DNA of 64,000 bases from contig NZ_JANCLX010000011.1 in assembly GCF_024295805.1 (NCBI RefSeq), positions 155,876-219,875 of the forward strand. Direction: 5' to 3'. The notes beneath the pieces are model-generated. The model made no database searches. It was given only the letters and a program-made list of their open reading frames with translations, and was not told where the DNA came from. Shown here in pieces: positions 60,227 to 64,000 of this stretch (position 1 is the first letter of the stretch; each line of letters opens with the position of its first letter). The position numbers were made by a program, and so were the translations under genes. The stretch is from Streptomyces cucumeris. Lineage in GTDB: Bacteria > Actinomycetota > Actinomycetes > Streptomycetales > Streptomycetaceae.

Positions 60227-60664
60227 CTAGCAGGGGCGCTTGCGCAGCTCCATGACGTAGTCGTGGGGTGCTCCGGCGGATTCGGCGGCGTCGGCGATCT
60301 CGCCGAGGTAGCGGGCCGAGGGGAGGCCGCCCTCGTAGCCGTTGAGGACGTAGAGCCAGACGGGTTCCTCGCCGTCCAGGGTGTGCACCCGCATCCGCAT
60401 CCGGCGGTAGATGTCGAGGCCGACGCCTTCCCAGCGGTCCATGGAGTCCTCGTCCATGGGGGCGATGTCGTACAGGGCGACGAAGACCTGGGAGCGCGGG
60501 GCCTCCACGATCGTGGCGAGGGCGCCCTCCCAGCCCATCTGCTCGCCGCCGAAGGTGAGGCGCCAGCCGGTGATCCAGCCGGTGCCGCGCAGCGGCGAGT
60601 GAGGAGCGCGGCGGGACATCAGCCGCGCGTCGAGGTTGCCGGCGTACGCGGCGTAGAGCGACAT
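60227..60664 (-). CDS. Gamma-glutamylcyclotransferase-like protein
   Basis: A 145-residue protein of the GGCT/AIG2-like fold: SLYAAYAGNLDARLMSRR (the YxxYGSNL-type start, here YAAYAGNL), LATIVEAPRSQVFVALYDI and MDRWEGVGLDIYRRM (Glu in the expected catalytic position). Such enzymes cyclise gamma-glutamyl groups or related amides. The ATG at 60664 follows TACCCT (minus strand) by six bases, suggesting a leaderless transcript. Divergent from the flavoprotein gene. Confidence 0.82.
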   Translation of the reverse strand: MSLYAAYAGNLDARLMSRRAPHSPLRGTGWITGWRLTFGGEQMGWEGALATIVEAPRSQVFVALYDIAPMDEDSMDRWEGVGLDIYRRMRMRVHTLDGEEPVWLYVLNGYEGGLPSARYLGEIADAAESAGAPHDYVMELRKRPC

Positions 60665-60738
60665 GGGTCGAGGGTACGGGAGAGGGGTGGACAACCCCCC
60701 GGGGTGGCCGGATGAGCGGGTGCGGGACAATGGGGCAT

Positions 60739-62178
60739 GTGACTCGGATCGTGATCATCGGTGGCGGACCCGGCGGCTATGAGGCGGCGCTGGTCGCCGC
60801 GCAGCTCGGCGCGGAGGTGACGGTCGTCGACTGCGACGGCCTGGGCGGGGCGTCGGTGCTCACCGACTGCGTGCCGTCGAAGACGCTCATCGCCACCGCG
60901 GAGGTGATGACGACGTTCGACTCTTCGTACGAGGAGTTGGGGATCATCGTGGCCGATGACACCCCGCCGCTGGAGCAGGCGGCCCGGGTGGTCGGCGTGG
61001 ACCTGGGCAAGGTCAACCGCCGGGTGAAGCGGCTCGCGCTGGCGCAGTCGCATGACATCACCGCCTCGGTGACGCGCGCCGGCGGCCGGGTGATGCGCGG
61101 GCGCGGGCGGCTGGAGCCCTCGCAGTCGCCGGACGGCTCGCGACGGGTGATCGTCCGGGCCGCGGACGGGTCCGAGGAGACGCTGGTCGCGGACGCGGTG
61201 CTGGTGTCCACCGGTGCCCATCCGCGGGAGATCCCGGACGCGCAGCCGGACGGTGAGCGGATCCTGAACTGGACGCAGGTGTACGACCTGGACGAGCTCC
61301 CGGAGGAGCTGATCGTGGTCGGCTCCGGTGTCACCGGTGCCGAGTTCGCCGGGGCGTACCAGGCGCTGGGGTCGAAGGTCACGCTGGTCTCCAGCCGGGA
61401 CCGGGTGCTGCCGGGCGAGGACCCGGACGCGGCCGCGGTGCTGGAGGACGTCTTCCGCCGCCGGGGGATGAACGTGATGTCCCGTTCGCGGGCGCAGGCC
61501 GCCAAGCGCGTGGGGGACCGGGTGGAGGTCACGCTCGCCGACGGGCGGGTCATCACCGGCAGCCACTGTCTGATGGCGGTCGGGTCGATCCCGAACACGG
61601 CGGACATGGGCCTGGAGGAGGCCGGGGTCCGGCTCCGGGAGTCCGGGCACATCAAGACCGACAAGGTCTCCCGGACCAGCGCTCCGGGCGTCTACGCGGC
61701 CGGTGACTGCACCGGGGTGTTCGCGCTGGCGTCGGTGGCCGCCATGCAGGGCCGGATCGCGATGTACCACTTCCTGGGGGACGCGGTCACCCCGCTGAAC
61801 CTGAAGACGGTCTCGGCCAACGTCTTCACCGACCCCGAGATCGCCACGGTCGGCTACTCCCAGGCGGACGTGGACGCCGGGAAGATCGACGCCCGGGTGG
61901 TCAAGCTGCCGCTGCTGCGGAACCCGCGGGCGAAGATGCAGGGCATCCGGGACGGCTTCGTGAAGATCTTCTGCCGTCCGGGCACCGGCATCGTGGTCGG
62001 CGGTGTGGTGGTCTCGCCGCGGGCGAGCGAGCTGATCCACCCGATCTCGCTGGCGGTGGACAACAACCTGACGGTCGAGCAGATCGCCAACGCGTTCACC
62101 GTCTATCCGTCGCTGTCCGGCTCGATCGCCGAGGTGGCGCGGCAGTTGCACACCCGCAAGACGCAGGGTGAGGCGTAG
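60739..62178 (+). CDS. NAD(P)H-quinone reductase-type flavoprotein (lipoamide dehydrogenase family)
   Basis: A 479-residue pyridine nucleotide-disulfide oxidoreductase with an FAD site IVIIGGGPGGYEAALVAAQLGA at the start, NAD site LIVVGSGVTGAEFAGAYQALGSKV and the interface domain VFTDPEIATVGYSQADV. The usual redox CxxxxC of dihydrolipoamide dehydrogenase is not intact: the region reads ASVLTDCVPSKTL, with Ala-Ser in place of the first Cys. This matches mycobacterial LpdA (quinone reductase) rather than true Lpd. The GTG at 60739 is preceded seven bases earlier by GACAAT, so it is probably leaderless. Confidence 0.9.
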   Translation: MTRIVIIGGGPGGYEAALVAAQLGAEVTVVDCDGLGGASVLTDCVPSKTLIATAEVMTTFDSSYEELGIIVADDTPPLEQAARVVGVDLGKVNRRVKRLALAQSHDITASVTRAGGRVMRGRGRLEPSQSPDGSRRVIVRAADGSEETLVADAVLVSTGAHPREIPDAQPDGERILNWTQVYDLDELPEELIVVGSGVTGAEFAGAYQALGSKVTLVSSRDRVLPGEDPDAAAVLEDVFRRRGMNVMSRSRAQAAKRVGDRVEVTLADGRVITGSHCLMAVGSIPNTADMGLEEAGVRLRESGHIKTDKVSRTSAPGVYAAGDCTGVFALASVAAMQGRIAMYHFLGDAVTPLNLKTVSANVFTDPEIATVGYSQADVDAGKIDARVVKLPLLRNPRAKMQGIRDGFVKIFCRPGTGIVVGGVVVSPRASELIHPISLAVDNNLTVEQIANAFTVYPSLSGSIAEVARQLHTRKTQGEA

Positions 62179-62279
62179 TCGGCCCCCTTATAGCAGCTCT
62201 TGGCCACGCAGATGAACAACTTCTGTTAATTGGTGCAAGCTGCTGAAAGCAGACGGTCGTTGGCGTTACTGTCAGTTTC

Positions 62280-63257
62280 GTGTTCGCTGCAGAACGTCGC
62301 CAATTGATCCTTGAAATGGTGCGCGCGAACGGAGCGGTATCGCTCCGGGAGCTCGCCCGCGTCGTCCAGACCTCCGAAGTGACCGTCCGGCGTGATGTGC
62401 GGGCGCTGGAGGCAGAAGGACTGCTCGACCGCCGGCACGGCGGTGCGGTGCTGCCGGGCGGTTTCACCAGGGAGTCCGGCTTCCCGCAGAAATCCCATCT
62501 AGCGACCGCGGAGAAGACGGCCATCGCCGATCTCGCGGCCGGCTTCGTCGACGAGGGCGAGGCCGTCGTGGTGGGCGCCGGTACGACCACGCAGGAGCTG
62601 GCCCGCCGGCTCGCGCGGGTGCCGGGGCTGACCGTGGTCACCAATTCCCTGCTGGTCGCACAGGCGTTGGCGCATGCCAACCGGGTCGAGGTCGTGATGA
62701 CCGGCGGCACCCTGCGCGGCTCCAACTACGCCCTGGTCGGCAGTGGTGCCGAGCAGTCCCTGCAAGGGCTGAGGGTCAGTCGTGCCTTCCTCTCCGGCAG
62801 CGGGCTGACGGCCGAGCGCGGGCTGTCCACCTCCAATATGCTCTCGGCCAGTGTGGACCGGGCGCTGGTGCAGGCCGCGGCGGAGGTGGTGGTGCTCGCC
62901 GACCACACCAAGCTGGGCACCGACACCATGTTCCAGACCGTGCCCACCGATGTGATCACGCGGCTGGTCACCGATGAGCCACCGGGCCATGACGACCGGG
63001 CGCTCACCGAGCTCCAGGCGCTGGCCGACCAGGGGGTGCAGATCTCCGTGGCCGGACCGGGCGCGGGGGCGGGCGGTGAGGGGGGTGGCCCGGGGCGCCC
63101 GGGGCGGCTGGGCCCTCCTCCCAGAGCGGGTGAGGACGGGCTTCCGCTGCCGGGACCGCGCCGTAACCACCCGCATGGCACCCAGCTCCGCAGCGCGGTG
63201 CCGCTCGCGGAGCAGCAGCCGGGCCGGGTGGCGGATCTGGCACCGCGCCGCCGCTGA
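62280..63257 (+). CDS. DeoR/GlpR-family transcriptional regulator
   Basis: A 325-residue regulator. N-terminal helix-turn-helix: AERRQLILEMVRANGAVSLRELARVVQTSEVTVRRDVRALEAEGLLDRRHGGAV; C-terminal DeoR sensor: VVVGAGTTTQELARRL, VVTNSLLVAQAL, VVMTGGTLRG, FLSGSGLTAERGLST and VVLADHTKLG, which recognise sugar phosphates. The GTG is preceded seven bases earlier by TACTGT (leaderless). The last 70 residues after QISVAGPG are low-complexity Gly/Pro/Arg, longer than the usual 255-residue length, so a frameshift near 63060 is possible. Target unknown; the nearby nucleoside genes make it a candidate, though not a confirmed, regulator. Confidence 0.85.
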   Translation: MFAAERRQLILEMVRANGAVSLRELARVVQTSEVTVRRDVRALEAEGLLDRRHGGAVLPGGFTRESGFPQKSHLATAEKTAIADLAAGFVDEGEAVVVGAGTTTQELARRLARVPGLTVVTNSLLVAQALAHANRVEVVMTGGTLRGSNYALVGSGAEQSLQGLRVSRAFLSGSGLTAERGLSTSNMLSASVDRALVQAAAEVVVLADHTKLGTDTMFQTVPTDVITRLVTDEPPGHDDRALTELQALADQGVQISVAGPGAGAGGEGGGPGRPGRLGPPPRAGEDGLPLPGPRRNHPHGTQLRSAVPLAEQQPGRVADLAPRRR

Positions 63258-63260
63258 GGC

Positions 63261-63848
63261 TCAGCGGGCCTTGAGGCCGGTGAAGGTGAGCGCCAGCAGC
63301 CGGTCGGCCAGTCCGGGGTCGTCGGGCGACTGCTCCACCGCGAGCGCGATGGCGTTGGTGAGCTGCATCAGGTCGGCGATCACCACATCGGGCCGTACGG
63401 CCCCGGCCCGCTGGGCGCGGGCGAGCAGTTCGCTGCCCGCCTCGCGCAGCGGCAGGTTGCAGCCGCGGGAGAGCGCCGAGCTCTCGTCGGTCGAGCAGGC
63501 CATCAGGGCCTGGGCGAGACCGCGGTAGGTGCTGGCGTGGTCGATGATCGCCCGCAGCCAGTCGACCAGGGCCTGACAGGGCTGTGGGGCCTCGGCCAGC
63601 TCACGGGAACGGGTCAGCAGGGCGCACATCTCGCCCTGGAAGACCGCGCCCATCAGCGCGGTGCGGTTCGGGAAGTGGCGGTAGAGGGTGCCGATGCCGA
63701 CACCGGCGCGGCGTGCGATGTCTTCCAGCGGGGCATCGGTGCCGGTGCGGGTGAAGGCCGTACGGGCCTCGGCGAGCAGCCGCTCGTAGTTGCGCCGGGC
63801 GTCCGCGCGCATGGGGCGCGGTGGCGTCTGTGCCGTCTCGATCGCCAT
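63261..63848 (-). CDS. TetR-family transcriptional regulator
   Basis: A 195-residue regulator with an N-terminal TetR helix-turn-helix: NYERLLAEARTAFTRTGTDAPLEDIARRAGVGIGTLYRHFPNRTALMGAVF. The C-terminal helical domain (WLRAIIDHASTYRGLAQAL) is the ligand-binding part. The ATG at 63848 has GGAGG shortly upstream. It converges on the DeoR gene with a three-base gap. No divergent target gene is visible before the window end, so its regulon is unknown. Confidence 0.9.
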   Translation of the reverse strand: MAIETAQTPPRPMRADARRNYERLLAEARTAFTRTGTDAPLEDIARRAGVGIGTLYRHFPNRTALMGAVFQGEMCALLTRSRELAEAPQPCQALVDWLRAIIDHASTYRGLAQALMACSTDESSALSRGCNLPLREAGSELLARAQRAGAVRPDVVIADLMQLTNAIALAVEQSPDDPGLADRLLALTFTGLKAR

Positions 63849-64000
63849 CGCGGTCCTCCCTGCCGTGGCCGTAGCTGCCCGTAGGTCAAGCATGCCATCA
63901 CAGGGCGAACGGCCGGATCGATCTCGTCCGGATGCCGGGACGGTGGCCGGCCACAACGTCCGCGGGCGGCAGTGGAGTTGTCCCGCAAACGTGGGGCGCC

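Noticed and set aside
1..64000. CRISPR arrays, tRNA/rRNA genes, insertion sequences
   Set aside because: No spaced direct repeats with unique spacers, no cloverleaf-type sequences and no transposase-like proteins were seen.

Overview
The window is chromosomal DNA from a high-GC actinobacterium, almost certainly Streptomyces. Supporting signs are third-position GC bias, many GTG and TTG starts, numerous leaderless promoters, Streptomyces-type regulators with TPR-like C-termini, and a gene order around an AfsQ1/AfsQ2/SigQ system that I recall from the S. coelicolor core chromosome. I see no rRNA, tRNA, CRISPR array, transposase or integrase.

Layout. 1-13 kb: an amidase; an envelope group (small membrane protein, NodB-glycosyltransferase fusion, LytR-CpsA-Psr protein); a gluconate unit (GntR regulator divergent from gluconokinase and GntP permease); a D,D-carboxypeptidase; a CoA-transferase; and two small secreted proteins. 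13-15.5 kb: a MurG-like glycosyltransferase and a 5'-truncated XRE-type regulator. 15.5-24.6 kb: a nonulosonate (sialic-acid/Kdn-like) glycopolymer cluster with an acyltransferase, polysialyltransferase-like protein, GT2, DUF6716-type protein, NeuA-phosphatase fusion, NeuB and a GT52-like protein.

24.7-33.2 kb: an M20 amidohydrolase, then a nucleoside import and catabolism operon (BMP-type binding lipoprotein, ABC ATPase, two permeases, cytidine deaminase, thymidine phosphorylase). 33.2-41.4 kb: a secreted ricin-domain metalloprotease, LysR with divergent MFS exporter, a hydrolase, adenosine deaminase, small secreted proteins, PspC and VanZ proteins. 41.5-46.2 kb: the afsQ region (lipoprotein, AfsQ2, AfsQ1, divergent sigQ), a long G-tract array and a small secreted peptide. 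46.2-51.2 kb: a uridine-kinase-like protein, two aldehyde dehydrogenase genes, deoC and a PH-domain protein.

51.3-56.9 kb: an accessory lasso-peptide cluster with a divergent XRE regulator, a 42-residue precursor, cyclase, RRE protein, leader peptidase and a PIMT-type methyltransferase. The predicted core holds a DTAD motif, which I recall from aspartimide-modified lasso peptides. 57.1-64 kb: phosphosugar mutase, purine nucleoside phosphorylase, a GGCT-like protein, a flavoprotein quinone reductase, and DeoR and TetR regulators.

The two strongest observations are (1) this aspartimide-type lasso cluster and (2) a shared 12-bp palindrome, CTACGCGCGTAG, exact upstream of adenosine deaminase, deoC and purine nucleoside phosphorylase and near-exact upstream of the nucleoside ABC operon. 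The palindrome ties four separate loci into a probable nucleoside-salvage regulon.
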